A stretch of DNA of 64,000 nucleotides from Helianthus annuus (lineage: Eukaryota > Streptophyta > Magnoliopsida > Asterales > Asteraceae), in contig NC_035444.2 in assembly GCF_002127325.2 (NCBI RefSeq), forward strand, positions 36,615,140 to 36,679,139, written 5' to 3'. The translations under genes were made by a program, and so were the position numbers. The notes under the pieces were generated by a model. It searched no databases. It was not told the origin of the DNA and was given only the letters and a program-made list of their open reading frames with translations. Numbering within the stretch: the first letter of the stretch is position 1; every line of letters begins with the position of its first letter. This document shows, in pieces, positions 23,441-33,660 of the stretch.

Positions 23441-24430
23441 TCAATCCATATGTTCCAGCTCACACAGGTCCTATGAAAGAAAACATTTGCAGCAACACAA
23501 ATGTAATTAGATAATGAAGATTGAATAATATTAGTATTTGATGAAAAAAAACGAAATAAAAATAAAAAGAGAACATATCAGATGAATTTGGTTGTAAGGC
23601 ACGATATCCTTTAGTACCAAGGAATAATAGCATTGCCTCTTGACGAAATGCCATACCACATTAAAAACATTGATTTTGTAATATGTGTTAAGCTTCATCA
23701 AACAATTCGACGGTAAACAAAAAATAAGTAGATACCGATGTAGTTAACTCCACCTTGATCATCAAAGAAACTGCAACTGGGGGATTAAGAGCTCAACCTA
23801 CATAGAACAAAAGAATTAATTCTCATAATTGAAATCGATCATAATGGGAACAGATGTCAATTAACATGAATCCTAACGCTCAAATGCTCAAAAAGATACA
23901 AAACTATATATTTAATCCAACTTAAACTAATAAGCCATTTGGGATCCCTTAGCCATTTTACATCCAAAACTACTAATTATACTCATCTCTGACAAATAAT
24001 GATCTTAAATTTAACATATAACTTTTTCATAGAAAGATTTTGACCCAACTCAATCCATTTTCTCAGCCAATACCAAATTAGTAATTACCATGTTCAACTA
24101 AAAACCATTTTTACCCATTACAAAACCAATTCCAATTAGATCACAGAACCGAAATGGGGCAACTAAAATAAACAAACTTTTAATATCTTGTTGGCCACCA
24201 CTTTACCAAACCATTTTCAAATAACAAAAAATAAATACAATCAACAGCACAATTATTGCCACAAGAAAATACAAACTTGTTGCCTTCTACTAATTCGTTC
24301 AGCCACAATGCAAGAATTGACATCGGTTTGCCAAATTCCACACACCTTCCAACCTATAAAAATCAATCGTATAAAGTATAAGCACGCAATCAAAATGAAA
24401 AACTAAGAGTATTGATGGCATACACTGAAC

Positions 24431-24552
24431 TTGGACCACCGTTACCAAACACAATAAAGACGGGGTTGAAACCGACGGAGCCTGGCGACGGTGAGTGATC
24501 CTGAATAATGACTAAAGATCCATCTGGATGAAGCCTAACATTATCGATCTGC
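24431..24552 (-). pseudogene. Unidentified captured exon
   Basis: After an acceptor (TTTGCAG) the minus strand reads IDNVRLHPDGSLVIIQDHSP, then SPGSVGFNPVFIVFGNGGPS. The composition and open frame look like a conserved protein exon, and the placement upstream of the golgin exons on the same strand fits a third captured gene. I cannot name the family. Confidence 0.5.
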
Positions 24553-24649
24553 AAATAAGTAGATATTTTAATCCTTATGAAGTTGCGATAATCAACAAAC
24601 CTCGATTGACAATCAACCAATCAATCAAAATATACCTTAACTAGGTTAT

Positions 24650-24677
24650 CACCCGGGTAGACACCCGGGTAGGAAAA
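24650..24677 (-). terminator. Helitron 3' double palindrome
   Basis: ACCCGGGT occurs twice, separated by AGAC, just inside the CTAG end. Each is self-complementary and the two can pair with each other. The outer Helitron has a single CCCGGG at the equivalent place, so the motif seems to have been duplicated in the inner element. Confidence 0.65.
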
Positions 24678-24720
24678 TTTAATAATTCTTTGTAAGACAA
24701 TGTTAAATACGTAAACAGAC

Positions 24721-25221
24721 CTTGGTATGGGGTCCATCCCAACAGCTTTCCAGTCGAGCATCGCGCGGTGAATTGCCAGCTGGAAAAAAAACACACCACC
24801 AAATATACAATCACGAACTAACCCTGATCGTATACCCCTCCACATGGCACCCCATCCTTCTAAAGATATAACATCTATGGGCCGCCTAACATGATACACA
24901 GGTGGGCCCTCCCAGTATTGGTCATCATCCACGGGTACTCTTTCAGAGAGCCCGTCAAGTTCGAACGTTTAGTGTCTACGGTGGACAACAGACCAATCGA
25001 ATGGTCCAGTGCCTTGACGTCTGGATTATATCCACGCAGTAGTTTTGTAACTGAAGTTGATACAGACGCTTTTTGCAAATTCGTAGAAGAGTTTGGAACA
25101 CTCGTCCATTGAGCATGAAAGATTGCCGCACTCTTTCTGTCCCGAAAGGTGTCGATTGGAGTTGTAGAGCCTTGCAATGTTTGTTAACAACTAACTTGTT
25201 GAGCAAAGACACAGACGTCAT
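24721..25221 (-). pseudogene. Captured fragment of a probable mitochondrial carrier protein
   Basis: Minus-strand frames, joined across two shifts, read MTSVSLLNKLVVNKHCKALQ, SVPNSSTNLQKASVSTSVTK, LLRGYNPDVKALDHSIGLLS, VYHVRRPIDVISLEGWGAMW and RGIRSGLVRDCIFGGVFF, then HRAMLDWKAVGMDPIPR before a GT donor. The W.AMWRG...GLVRD..FGG.FF pattern is that of a mitochondrial carrier repeat loop and helix start. Plant carriers of one divergent group share the ALDHS.GLLST segment as I recall it. The frameshifts near 24905 and 25130 disable it. The family assignment is moderately sure; the substrate is unknown. Confidence 0.5.
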
Positions 25222-25599
25222 GGTGTAGTTAGACACTTAAGCATCTTACAATAACCCGAAACCACTTTATGCTTTCTTTGCATGCACCTTCATATGTGAA
25301 TCCTAAATGTGACCCGATGCAGGAAAAATACATTGGCTTGTTGCCTCATGTCCTAGATATGAGATGGTACAATATGGTGAGTTTTCATGATATAATAAAT
25401 GAGTAATGAGTCATCTGTCCAACAATATGAAAGGTCCAAATTTATGAAATAATAAGGCATATACGATTTCTTTAATTATTTTTCATAAAAAAACAAATCC
25501 ATAACAAACAGCCAAAAGGTTTGATAATAAACTACTTTCCATTAAAACACCAAAACAAAACAACCAAAACCGAATACCCTGACATCAAATCTTCGTCTT

Positions 25600-25880
25600 T
25601 AACGATTAGCCTTGCCAACCCTCTCAATCTCATCATTCTTTAATAGCATAGCTATATAAACAACAAATCAAGCCAACACCAAATCAGCAAAAAAAAAAAA
25701 AAAGAAAAACCAAAAATAAATCTAACCACAAAACAATAAAACACGTAAATTTATTTAAAAAAAAAAGGCACCTGTTTGAAGAACCCTTGCCAGCATTGAT
25801 AAGCTTATTAGCTAGACGCTCAGCAACAGTCTTCACATTCCTAAACGCACACTCGCATGCACCTGTTTGAAGAACCCGAC
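25600..25880 (-). pseudogene. RPS5-like: Captured 3' exons of ribosomal protein S5 (uS7)
   Basis: The upper exon (about 25880-25772) reads [20 protein letters not shown], then [10 protein letters not shown], and ends at a GT donor. The lower exon (25651-25600) reads YAIK, then after a shift DEIERVGKANR and a stop. 40S ribosomal protein S5 ends [48 protein letters not shown], so the C-terminal third of the protein is here with one intron. Substitutions and the frameshift in the KKKDE stretch show that it is dead. It lies in the inner Helitron on the same strand as its other cargo. Confidence 0.85.
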
Positions 25881-26189
25881 TCGTTTCTGGAAAAATCTTA
25901 TGTCGAAACATGAATTTATATTGTTTACGTTGAAACGTGAATTTATAACGACACACATACTAAAATGTCAAAACGCATTATATTTAACCCTGTTCGTTTT
26001 CGAAAAAACTTGAAGGGCTGTTTGTATTTTGGTCCCACCGACCTTTTGTTTTAAGTATGTTTGAACTAAGTGGTACCAGAAAGAACCCGTTTTGTCACAA
26101 ACCCATTTGGCCTGTTAATAAAAACTCTTGTTTAGCATGGCAAACTGCAAACGTGTTATAACAGAAACATGAGTAAAGATGTAATACTG

Positions 26190-26720
26190 TACCTGTTAGA
26201 AGATGAATGATCTCCATAGCATGCTTGACTATGTTAACAGTATCTTGCAGTGCTTCTTGAGAAGATAACACATCATTTTCAGGCTGACTGGAGTAGACAT
26301 GATGCTGATAACTCGTTCTTCTCTTGAAGTATGAAATTAACTTTACACCATTAGAATTTAAAAAGAACACAATTCAGTAAAATAAAAAAGTAATCTCGGT
26401 ATTGCAAATTTGCAATAGTACCGTGGCATTTCAGGTCGACGTTGCCTAGCAGTAGTGGGAATTTGGGGCTCATTTGGGTCTTCACCTCTCTGTTTCTTCA
26501 ATTCTTTACGTGTGTCTGGAAATTAATTTTAAAATGGTATAGATTCGTGGTGTAACAGTGTCACACTATCTAACATCAAATAACATTGAATCACAAAGAT
26601 TAGAGAAGAGTAGTTTACTTTCGAACTTCTCATAGGCTGCAAAAAATCTGCAGGGTCATGCAGCTGATCCATTTGAAAAGTCGGTTCAAGAATTGTCGAA
26701 GACTGGCTGTCAATAGTATA
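26190..26720 (-). pseudogene. Captured three-exon fragment of an unidentified gene
   Basis: Three exon-like pieces with splice sites are present: about 26705-26628 (FQMDQLHDPADF, then after a shift AAYEKFE), 26520-26414 (TRKELKKQRGEDPNEPQIPT, then ARQRRPEMPR) and 26328-26190 (TSYQHHVYSSQPENDVLSSQ, then EALQDTVNIVKHAMEIIHLL). The acceptors TTTCCAG and ACTTCAAG and the donors are in the right places. The text is clearly protein-like (a basic, then an acidic helical segment), but I do not recognise the family. Confidence 0.5.
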
Positions 26721-26765
26721 GCACATCAAGCACAATCCAAATTTCTAAACTAAATATATATGTAC

Positions 26766-26901
26766 TTATGTAGAGTTAACTAAACTGATTCTATGATTGA
26801 ATTAGACCGGTGTCTGATTCCTTATATCCTTAATCCCTATCTAAAATGATTCTATGATTTATGATTGAATTAGACCGGTGTCTGATTCCTTATATCCTTA
26901 T
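26766..26901. repeat. Tandem duplication, unit about 69 bp
   Basis: The segment from TGATTCTATGATT through TTAGACCGGTGTCTGATTCC to TATATCCTTA occurs twice in succession with few differences. Confidence 0.85.
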
Positions 26902-27059
26902 TTTCAGCACCCACCCAGAAGGTTGCACCCAAACACACACTACACAGAAGCCACTCCCCAAGTGGTGAACCAGCTAGACACCAAAACACACCCACACCAA
27001 GACACAACCAGTCCAAAACCCAAGATTCAGCCCCCACCCACGCAAAGACCACCACTCTG

Positions 27060-28597
27060 ACCTGTTGAATTACTTCCACCAACCTGTACACTAACCAAAC
27101 GTAAAGAATTAGTAACAACATTTTCAATCCAAATGAAAAGAAACTTTTAGAGTCAGTCCATTTATGTACAAATCAAAGAAGAGAATTAGGGTACCAATGC
27201 TGACACCAGCCGCGAATTAGGGCTTTGTTCGAATGATAAGCAAAAGAAAAATCAAAAACTTACCCTTGAAACTCCTATCAGAACCCAGTTCATCGCTGCC
27301 CTTCTTCCTTCTCTCGATTATGAGAAAATCGACGCCTCTTCGCCTCTTGTCCATGCGATTGTAGGCCTGTAACAAAGATCAGATCGGAAGTCCTTCAAAA
27401 GGAATGAGCATGATAACAATATTCACTACAAAATCAAATGAAACCAATGATGTAGAAGAACCCTAGATCCAGATCTAGAATCGCCAGAGTGAGAGAGAGA
27501 GGAGTTTACCAAAAATAGCTAAATCAACATCAACATAATACATAGATCAACACCAGGTGTAGCTATTTCACTAATTCACCCTCATAAAGCCTCAATCAAC
27601 AACACCTATAGGCAATTTCATTCACTTTTAGGCAATTTTCTCCTAAATTCTCAATAATCATTAACAATTGAATAATGAGACAACTAAAACGAAATCAAGA
27701 AAATGAGCATACCTAAAATTAGCGGTATGAGAAGAGGCTCAAGGGGGGTTATGTGCAGTTCTAACTGTACCAGTTGCAGAAGCCTCTGATCTTGCTGTCA
27801 AAAACATGATTACCCCAAAAAGCTGCATAAAACACCAAAATAACTTTATGATTTTTATCTAGAAAGTTGTAAATAATTAACTGCATAACCCTCCTAGACC
27901 TTAGAGCAAAACCCAAATGCAAAACTCTCAAAAACATATCATCGAACAGTTGGCGTACAATGCTTGTGCAAACGAAATCACACTGAATCAGCACAGCAAG
28001 TCAACAACTCCAATAACTTATTACTTCATTCATTTACAAATTTGTACAAACAATTCAATTCACAAAACGTTACAATAACAAATAACAAAAATCACTTAAA
28101 TCAGATTCGATCGAGCACAGCAAGAAATGGCGAAGATGATAGATGGAGAGATTGCAAAGATGGGGGCGTGTTAGGGTTTGTTAAGGAAGCTGGCAAATAA
28201 AACCCTTATTTTGCATTGCTTCTCTCTGATTCAATTCTATGTGAAAAAATAGCAAATCTGTAAGTCAAGAAAGGCAAAAGATTATGAAATGGAAACCTTA
28301 AACACACCTCAAAGAATCGAAGCGGCTTCAATGGAGAGGAGAAAACACAGAGATATGAAAAGAATGAAAGCGGCGATGTAGTTTAGGGTTTACAGAGAGA
28401 AAATGTTCTGAGGTATTGCCTTTTATACAGATCCAATTCAAGGCAACGGATGACCCGAATTCAACCGGATCACGTGTCCAAACGATAAAAAAGAGATGAA
28501 ACTTTTTGGAGCCAAAACCAATTTCAAGAAGCCCTATGGTGATGCCACCTCATTTTCTAAGCCCTCATAACATGACACATAAGCCCTTATTTATCAT

Positions 28598-28600
<3 letters not shown>
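27060..28600. other. 5' half of the inner Helitron, no gene recognised
   Basis: Contains a GA-rich stretch (27486-27505) and short frames. 27280-27380 on the minus strand (MDKRRRGVDFLIIERRKKGS) is protein-like but unassigned. The Pro/Thr-rich plus frame at 26878-27060 is probably an artefact of CA-rich composition. Confidence 0.35.

Positions 28601-28638
<38 letters not shown>
28601..28638. repeat. (TA)n microsatellite at Helitron 5' end
   Basis: About eighteen TA units ending in ATAGA followed by T. The run may be an expansion of the TATATAATA-type Helitron 5' terminus. Confidence 0.85.
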
Positions 28639-28679
28639 TTTGTGCTTCCATTGCATGGATTCTACGAGATCTCTGAGCA

Positions 28680-28830
28680 GATTCAATGGCTTCACGGTGG
28701 GGATTAGCTTCTAATTTGGTTTTTCTCTCTCTTTCCAATCGTAATTTGGCCTTTTCTTTTCGATCCTTTTATTCTTTCTCCAATTTCTCTCTCGCTCTTC
28801 TCAACTCAAAATCCATCTTCTCTGTGGAGT
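28680..28830 (-). other. Charged exon-like stretch
   Basis: The minus strand reads EKMDFELRRAREKLEKE, a stop, then KDRKEKAKLRLERERKTKLE and PHREAIESAQRSRRIHAMEA. This is a strongly charged helix of the kind found in coiled-coil or chromatin proteins, with one in-frame stop. It lies near the 5' end of the outer Helitron and may be one more captured exon; family unknown. Confidence 0.35.
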
Positions 28831-29765
28831 TTACAGATCTGTAAAAGTTGTTGAATATACCTTAATTTAACCCTTATGAAGTTGCGATAATCAACAAATC
28901 TTTAATCAAAAGAACTATCAATTGGTTGCTTTAATTATGTTTGAGATGGCCATTAGGGTTTCGTAATAGATGAAATGGTTGTGTAGGATTAAGGTTTATG
29001 AAGTGATAAGGTTCAATCGATGGAGACGGCGAATCGTTTTGTGTTAGGGTTTGTGAAAAAAATATGATCGAACATAGATGATCCGAGGGAAAGATGGAGC
29101 GTCCGAGGATATGTGTGAAACACGCCTTCGTGAGAAAGAAAATAAAAAAGAAGAGGCAATGTGATCTACAGTAGCTGAGATGTGAATTTAGGGATTGAAG
29201 AATGAAGCGGCAAAGGAGAAGAATGAGGGTGTAGAGAAATTTAGGATTTTAGATGCCTTATATACACGGGTAAAAAAAGGGGTAAAATAGCTCCATTCGG
29301 GGCTTCATTGTCAAAAAAAAGGATCCAGTGTTTTCCCGCCAAAATGCACAATTTAGAGGGGCTAATAGCTTGACACATCAGCAAAAAACAACACATTTAT
29401 TATATATAATAGATATGGCGTTTGGGGTTTTTGTTTGTGTTTTTTAATTGAAGGTCTGAGTTGTTGTATATATAGGATTTTTTTGGCGAGATTTTACTAT
29501 AATTAAGTTTGGTATTTTATATCTAATGGCGTTTTTAGCAGTATACTGTGTGATTTTTGTTTTGGCGTTTTATTTTCATGAGGCGTTTTGTTTGGAGTAG
29601 TCAAAATACGCTTTTACCCTTAGTGAAGCGCGTCCACGTAATAAAATTGATGTTATTTTCGAAAATGTCACCGCGCCAATCTAGTCCATAGATTGTTTTG
29701 ATCGACGATCGATAAGCGTTCTCACCGTTCTCACACTTTCTACCGTTTTCTCTAAATCCCGACCC

Positions 29766-30113
29766 TAGCAAACTATTGTAGCCAAATCGTAGCTAACATC
29801 CATAGCAAAAAAAAAAAAAAAAAAAAAAAAACCTCCGTAGCTAATAATCTGTAGCAAACTGCATAGCAAAAAAAAATGATAGCAAAGTTTCGTAGCTAAA
29901 ATCCATAGCGAAATTCCATAGCAAACATTTTTCGTAGCGAATCAGTAGCTAAAATAACATCACTTTTTGTAGCTAAACCCATCGCAAATATACTTTCCGT
30001 AGCTAAGTTCGTAGCAATAATTAGCAACGAGACTTATAGCTACGGACTAAATCCATAACAAAATGAGTGTTAGCTACGGATTTAATCGTAGCAAATACCT
30101 ATTTTTGTAATAA
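29766..30113. repeat. GTAGCTAA subterminal repeats, right half
   Basis: Continuation of the GTAGC word array seen at 16920-17136, interrupted by a poly(A) tract (29808-29830). Towards the right end it becomes TTAGCTACGGATTTAATCG, a larger palindromic unit near the presumed CACTA-like terminus. Confidence 0.65.
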
Positions 30114-30147
30114 GAAAAAAAAATGTTACCCTTAAAAAATGTTCTTA

Positions 30148-30446
30148 GAGCATTCACATCCATCCCATTATATTTTCACCTTAAATTACACTAAAAAACA
30201 CTACATTTTCTCTCTCATTTTCAATTAAATAATATTTTTATACCTTTATCATTACTTTTTCCCTCTCCTCCACTCACTAACCACTTTCAAAATATATTAA
30301 AAAATTATAGAGGGTGAACAGTGTCCCCCCAAATATACAGATGAACAGTAACATTTTCTCTCTCCTCCACTCACAACCACTTTTTATACTTTTTTATATT
30401 TTAAAAACACAACACACACAATTTGATTCCATGGATGTGAATGCTC
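30148..30446. mobile_element. Tourist-like MITE, perfect 16-bp TIR, TTA duplication
   Basis: It begins GAGCATTCACATCCAT and ends ATGGATGTGAATGCTC, perfect inverted repeats of 16 bp. TTA flanks both sides (30145-30147 and 30447-30449). The interior is AT-rich, with related CTCTCTCCTCCACTCAC segments (30260 and 30358) and no frame. A TTA/TAA duplication is the PIF/Harbinger rule. Confidence 0.85.
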
Positions 30447-30525
30447 TTAGAGACCATATTGTATACAAATACAAGTGACTGAGGTTTAATGAAAACCTAT
30501 TTTCAACGAATACTTTATTTACTAA

Positions 30526-30879
30526 GGGTATAAGGGGTGGTTAAACACTTTAAAGTGGCAAACCAAAAAACCGACCAATGAGAGCGCGCCATGTCAATTA
30601 GGCAAAAGTGTTTAAACTTTGGTGAAAAATGTTGGCAATGGTTTAAACACTTGGTGAAGTGGTAAACTATTTTTAAAAAAAAAGGAAAAATGTGTGATTG
30701 GTTGAGATTGGAATGGACCCCACCCCACACCCCCCCCTCTCTCTTTCCTTTCTCCTTTCCCGCATCGGTAAAGCATCACCGAAATGGTGAAACTTTGATC
30801 GGCAAAGTTTATTGGCATTGGTTTGCCACTTGAAACAAAATCGGGGAAGTGGGTTTGCCGACCCCCACTCCGTATCCCC
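30526..30879. mobile_element. Tourist-like MITE, family A, copy 1
   Basis: 354 bp flanked by TAA (30523-30525 and 30880-30882). Ends GGGTATAAGGGGTGG and CCCACTCCGTATCCCC are imperfect inverted repeats. The interior shares GTTGGCAATGGTTTA, CACTTGGTGAAGTGGTAAAC and GGAATGGACCCCACCCCACA with copy 2 at 31969. The frames that cross it are not genes. Confidence 0.8.
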
Positions 30880-31336
30880 TAATGGTCATAATAAGCTATC
30901 AACAATATATTATGTTGAAATGATAGCATATAGACTTTCTTTGTTTAAACATCAATCCTTCATTCTAGCTAGTCAATTAATCATCCTAACTGGACTACAT
31001 GGTCCCTACAAAGACTATTAGACTCCCTTTGTACCATCTTCATGATACTTAAACGACCAAAAATGGTGGCACTGAAAGCTGCATGCCAACGCCTCTCATC
31101 AATCCGAAGGTTGTCACTTGTAATCTAAATTGACACAAGACATTATTATGGTAAATAACAATATATAAGTTTTTCTTTTAATAATATTCAACAAACATTT
31201 GTTGCTTCTTTTTGAAATCAAAACCACGTTACTGATTTGGTTCAGTTAGAAATGTACACCCGTAATGTACCGTTGTCAAATATCATTTATTTTGGTTAAA
31301 ATAATGACGCGTTGGTGGGATAGGTACATCCACATG

Positions 31337-31412
31337 CACTACAAGAAATAACGGTATTAGGGGCGACACTTTTAGCGGCGACATGCAAAAATGTCGTCGC
31401 TAAAAGTCTTGT
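31337..31412. mobile_element. Solitary CACTA-type terminus
   Basis: CACTACAAGAAATAACGG followed by GGGGCGACACTTTTAGCGGC and its complement is the typical start of a plant CACTA element with subterminal inverted GCGACA words. No matching right end is in the window, so it is a truncated end. Confidence 0.5.
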
Positions 31413-31968
31413 TTACAAAACGATCCGACGGTTCATCTTTTTAACACCATATGGTCCACCCATAGCAATGCATGTTATCTTAACTATTAACACCATAAGT
31501 TATACAAGAAATTAACAACCGAAAAAACAAATATTATTATCAGAAAAAGGGGGAGATATTTTCACGCTTTTTTAATTACTCATTGGGTTAGATAAAGATT
31601 GCTGGATCTTGACTAGTCAAGTCATTATAATTTGGAAATCATTATATAAACCGTCGTTACGCATACAATAAAAGAAAGATTTGATATAATGGTATACAGA
31701 TAATGATTTTCTCTTACAAAACAAAACTTAAACCAAAATTTTGTTCGTGGGTATATGTACATCCACATGGTTTCCATGTCTCTGCTAGTTTGAATTACAA
31801 ATAAAATCAATCAATAATTATTATTGAGTGATTTAAAAGAATAAAGTGAATTTTATCTACTAATAAATTACAAAAGAAAATTCAGGATCCAAACGTAGAG
31901 TGTGGTTGAAAGTAAACATGAAGGTACTTGTTCTTGTACTTTGATTACACTCTTCTTTTGGCTATATA

Positions 31969-32308
31969 GGTGTAAGGAGTGGTTAAACACTTAAGAGTGA
32001 CAAACTAAAAAATCAATCAATGAGAGTGTGTTATGTCAAAGTGGTAAATTATGCTCAAAATGTTGGCAATGGTTTAGACACTTGGTGAAGTGGTAAACTA
32101 TTTAAAAAAAAAAAGAAAAAGGTGTGATTGATTGAGATTGGAATGGACCCCACCCCACACTACCCTCTCTCTCATACCTTCCCTCTCCTCGCATCGGTGT
32201 TCCCTCACCGAACTCATCCCCATTTTCGGTAAAACTCAGGCGGCAAAGTTGCTGGCAATGGTTGCCGATCGGTGCCGGGTGGGTTTGCCGCCCCCACTCC
32301 GGACACCC
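31969..32308. mobile_element. Tourist-like MITE, family A, copy 2
   Basis: 340 bp with ends GGTGTAAGGAGTGG and CACTCCGGACACCC, followed by TAA at 32309. It shares long stretches with copy 1 in the same order and a CCGATCGGTGCCGGG-type segment near the right end. The left flank is ATA, one base off the TAA duplication. Confidence 0.75.
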
Positions 32309-32311
32309 TAA

Positions 32312-33025
32312 GCTTCTAAACCCACTTTCATTCTCCTAACTAAGATATGAAATATTAGGCTGTTGTAGGAAAATTGTACCTCAATTTTGATTTTCAATTC
32401 GCATGGGAAGTAGGTTTTTTCATTCCTATAAGTCAATTTTCTCGCACACACTCTTGGTCGACACTTTGCTAAGGCTGCAGGTTATGGAGAGGGGCTCGGG
32501 CTCCACTGTGCCATGTTTGCGCCACGTATGCGCCACTTCAACTAGGAGGTTGTGTTGCCCTTTCTCAATAACTAGCATGGTATAGATGGAGCCCCTTCTT
32601 TCCCTTTCTCAATAAAGTTGCTAAGATGGATGGGTGATAGCGCCTCATACCCTACAACCTAGTAGATAACAGATGAAGATTAATTTGCTACACATACAAT
32701 CGATGACATGTGTCGATATCATATTGAAAAAATCATTTTACCATACTTGAAGACGAGATGTGTGAATTAAGTAAGAGAACAGACTTAACCAAGTTTTATA
32801 AACCGGATTAACTTATTATAACATGATATCTAATAGATTATTACGTATTAGTGTCTTATATATTTGAAACTGATTTTTTTTAATAAATTTGTTGATGATA
32901 TAAATCCACTTGGTTCATCTACACAAAAACCTACTTTTGTAAAGGTTTTGTTTGATGCATTTTTGGTAGGTTTGAGTTTTGAATTGAGATTGAGACTTAC
33001 GAAAAAGTTATTGTGACACAAATCA
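32312..33025. other. Intergenic stretch, nothing recognised
   Basis: A short frame at 32403-32585 has no family resemblance. The rest is AT-rich. Confidence 0.4.
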
Positions 33026-33029
33026 AAGT

Positions 33030-33660
33030 TGCGCCATTCATGAGCCGAACCGAGCCCAGCTAGGGCAAGCTCGGGTTCAGTTCAATTATAAACTGAGTCA
33101 GCTAGGCCCGGCTTATATATAAAACCGAGCTGAATATCTAAGCTCAAGCTGGGCTTGGTTTGGCTCGGATTTAAATAAAACCAAGCTGAATATCTAAGCT
33201 CAAGCTCGGCTTGGTTTGGCTCGGATTTAAAAAAGAGTTAATACATAACTTTCAAAGTTGAGTTGTCTAAAATATCATTTAATAGTTGAAATGAACATAT
33301 TCAAGATCAAGTTCAAGCAAATACATAATATGTTTCAAATCTCAACGAAATACGGTATGGTTTATTAGTATCTTAATCAACACTAAATATGCCATAGATT
33401 TTCAAGTGCACACCTAAATACCCACAAATAATAACTAGTTTTTTTTAATTATATATTATATTATATTTATGCATAAATAGAATATATAAAAATTAAAATA
33501 ATCCAAGCCAAACTGAGTTGAGCTAATGATAGAGCCAAACCGAGCTCGATATGGCTCACTTTCTGACCAAGCAGAGCCGGCTCGGCTTAGTTTCAAACCG
33601 AGCCATATCGAGCGAGCTTTTTCCGAGCAAGCTCTGAGCCACTAGCTTTTTGGACAGTCC
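33030..33660. repeat. GAGCCGAGC-rich repeat with internal 55-bp tandem duplication
   Basis: Both edges are rich in GAGCCGAACCGAGC / GCTCGGCTTGG words in opposite orientations around an AT-rich centre, the same style as the hAT-type element at 3021. At 33121-33232 the segment around CTGAATATCTAAGCTCAAGC is tandemly repeated. Terminal repeats and a duplication could not be fixed. Confidence 0.55.

Larger units (their letters stand above)
24641..28638 (-). mobile_element. Inner Helitron, minus orientation, nested in the outer Helitron
   Basis: The left end CTAGGTTATC (24641) follows A and is succeeded by two ACCCGGGT palindromes (24650-24672) that can pair as a hairpin. The right end is a TA run closing ATATAGA (28638) before T, again a 5' Helitron terminus in reverse. 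The bases before this end (GACACATAAGC...) resemble those before the outer end (GACACATCAGC...), so inner and outer elements are related. It carries exons of a probable mitochondrial carrier, ribosomal protein S5 and an unidentified gene, all on the minus strand. The TA microsatellite makes the exact right end uncertain. Confidence 0.6.
19134..29413 (-). mobile_element. Outer Helitron, minus orientation, with captured golgin and boron transporter exons
   Basis: The left end CTAGGTTATTCCCCGGG (19134) follows A and is a Helitron 3' end in reverse. The right end ATTATATATAATAGA (29413) precedes T and is the 5' TCTATTATATA terminus in reverse. The flanks on both sides are MULE sequence with GGCGTTT words, so the insertion site is inside the MULE. 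A second Helitron (24641-28638) sits within it. Exons of a boron transporter, a golgin and an unidentified gene lie in its 3' half, all on the minus strand like the element itself. No RepHel remnant was seen, so it is non-autonomous. Confidence 0.7.
17137..29765. mobile_element. Mutator-like element (MULE) with 9-bp duplication, split by Helitrons
   Basis: Exact 9-bp duplication TAGCAAACT at 17128-17136 and 29766-29774. The termini are inverted repeats of about 50 bp: the left arm runs AGAAACGGGATCGGGAGAAA then AGTGTGAGAACGGTGAGAAC, and the right arm in reverse reads GGGTCGGGATTTAGAGAAAA then AGTGTGAGAACGGTGAGAAC. A 9-bp duplication with long terminal repeats is diagnostic of Mutator-like elements. 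Native sequence (17137-19133 and 29414-29765) carries many GGCGTTT words and no transposase. Removing the Helitron at 19134-29413 leaves an element of about 2.35 kb. Confidence 0.85.
16577..30113. mobile_element. CACTA-like relic split by a MULE
   Basis: Sequence rich in GTAGCAAA / TAGCTACGGA words occurs at about 16920-17136 and resumes at 29766-30113. If the MULE at 17137-29765 and one copy of its duplication are removed, the two halves read on. The right end CCTATTTTTGTAATA resembles a decayed CACTACAAAAATAGG terminus in reverse. The left part has a plus-strand coding remnant (16579-16735). Repeated subterminal GTAGC words and a coiled C-terminal coding exon fit a CACTA (En/Spm-type) element. 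The left terminus was not found, so the start given is that of the coding remnant. Confidence 0.5.

Noticed and set aside
22540..26720. A native gene cluster (BOR, golgin, carrier, RPS5)
   Set aside because: Each gene is represented by a few exons only, several have stops or frameshifts, and all lie between Helitron ends.
26190..26720. Assignment of the unknown three-exon fragment to a condensin or Mediator subunit
   Set aside because: Considered from the general look of the acidic and basic segments, but I could not recall a matching motif, so it is left unnamed.
26878..27060. Pro/Thr/His-rich plus-strand frame
   Set aside because: Composition follows a CA-rich DNA stretch; no start context, no family resemblance, and the opposite strand is the sense strand of the surrounding captured exons.
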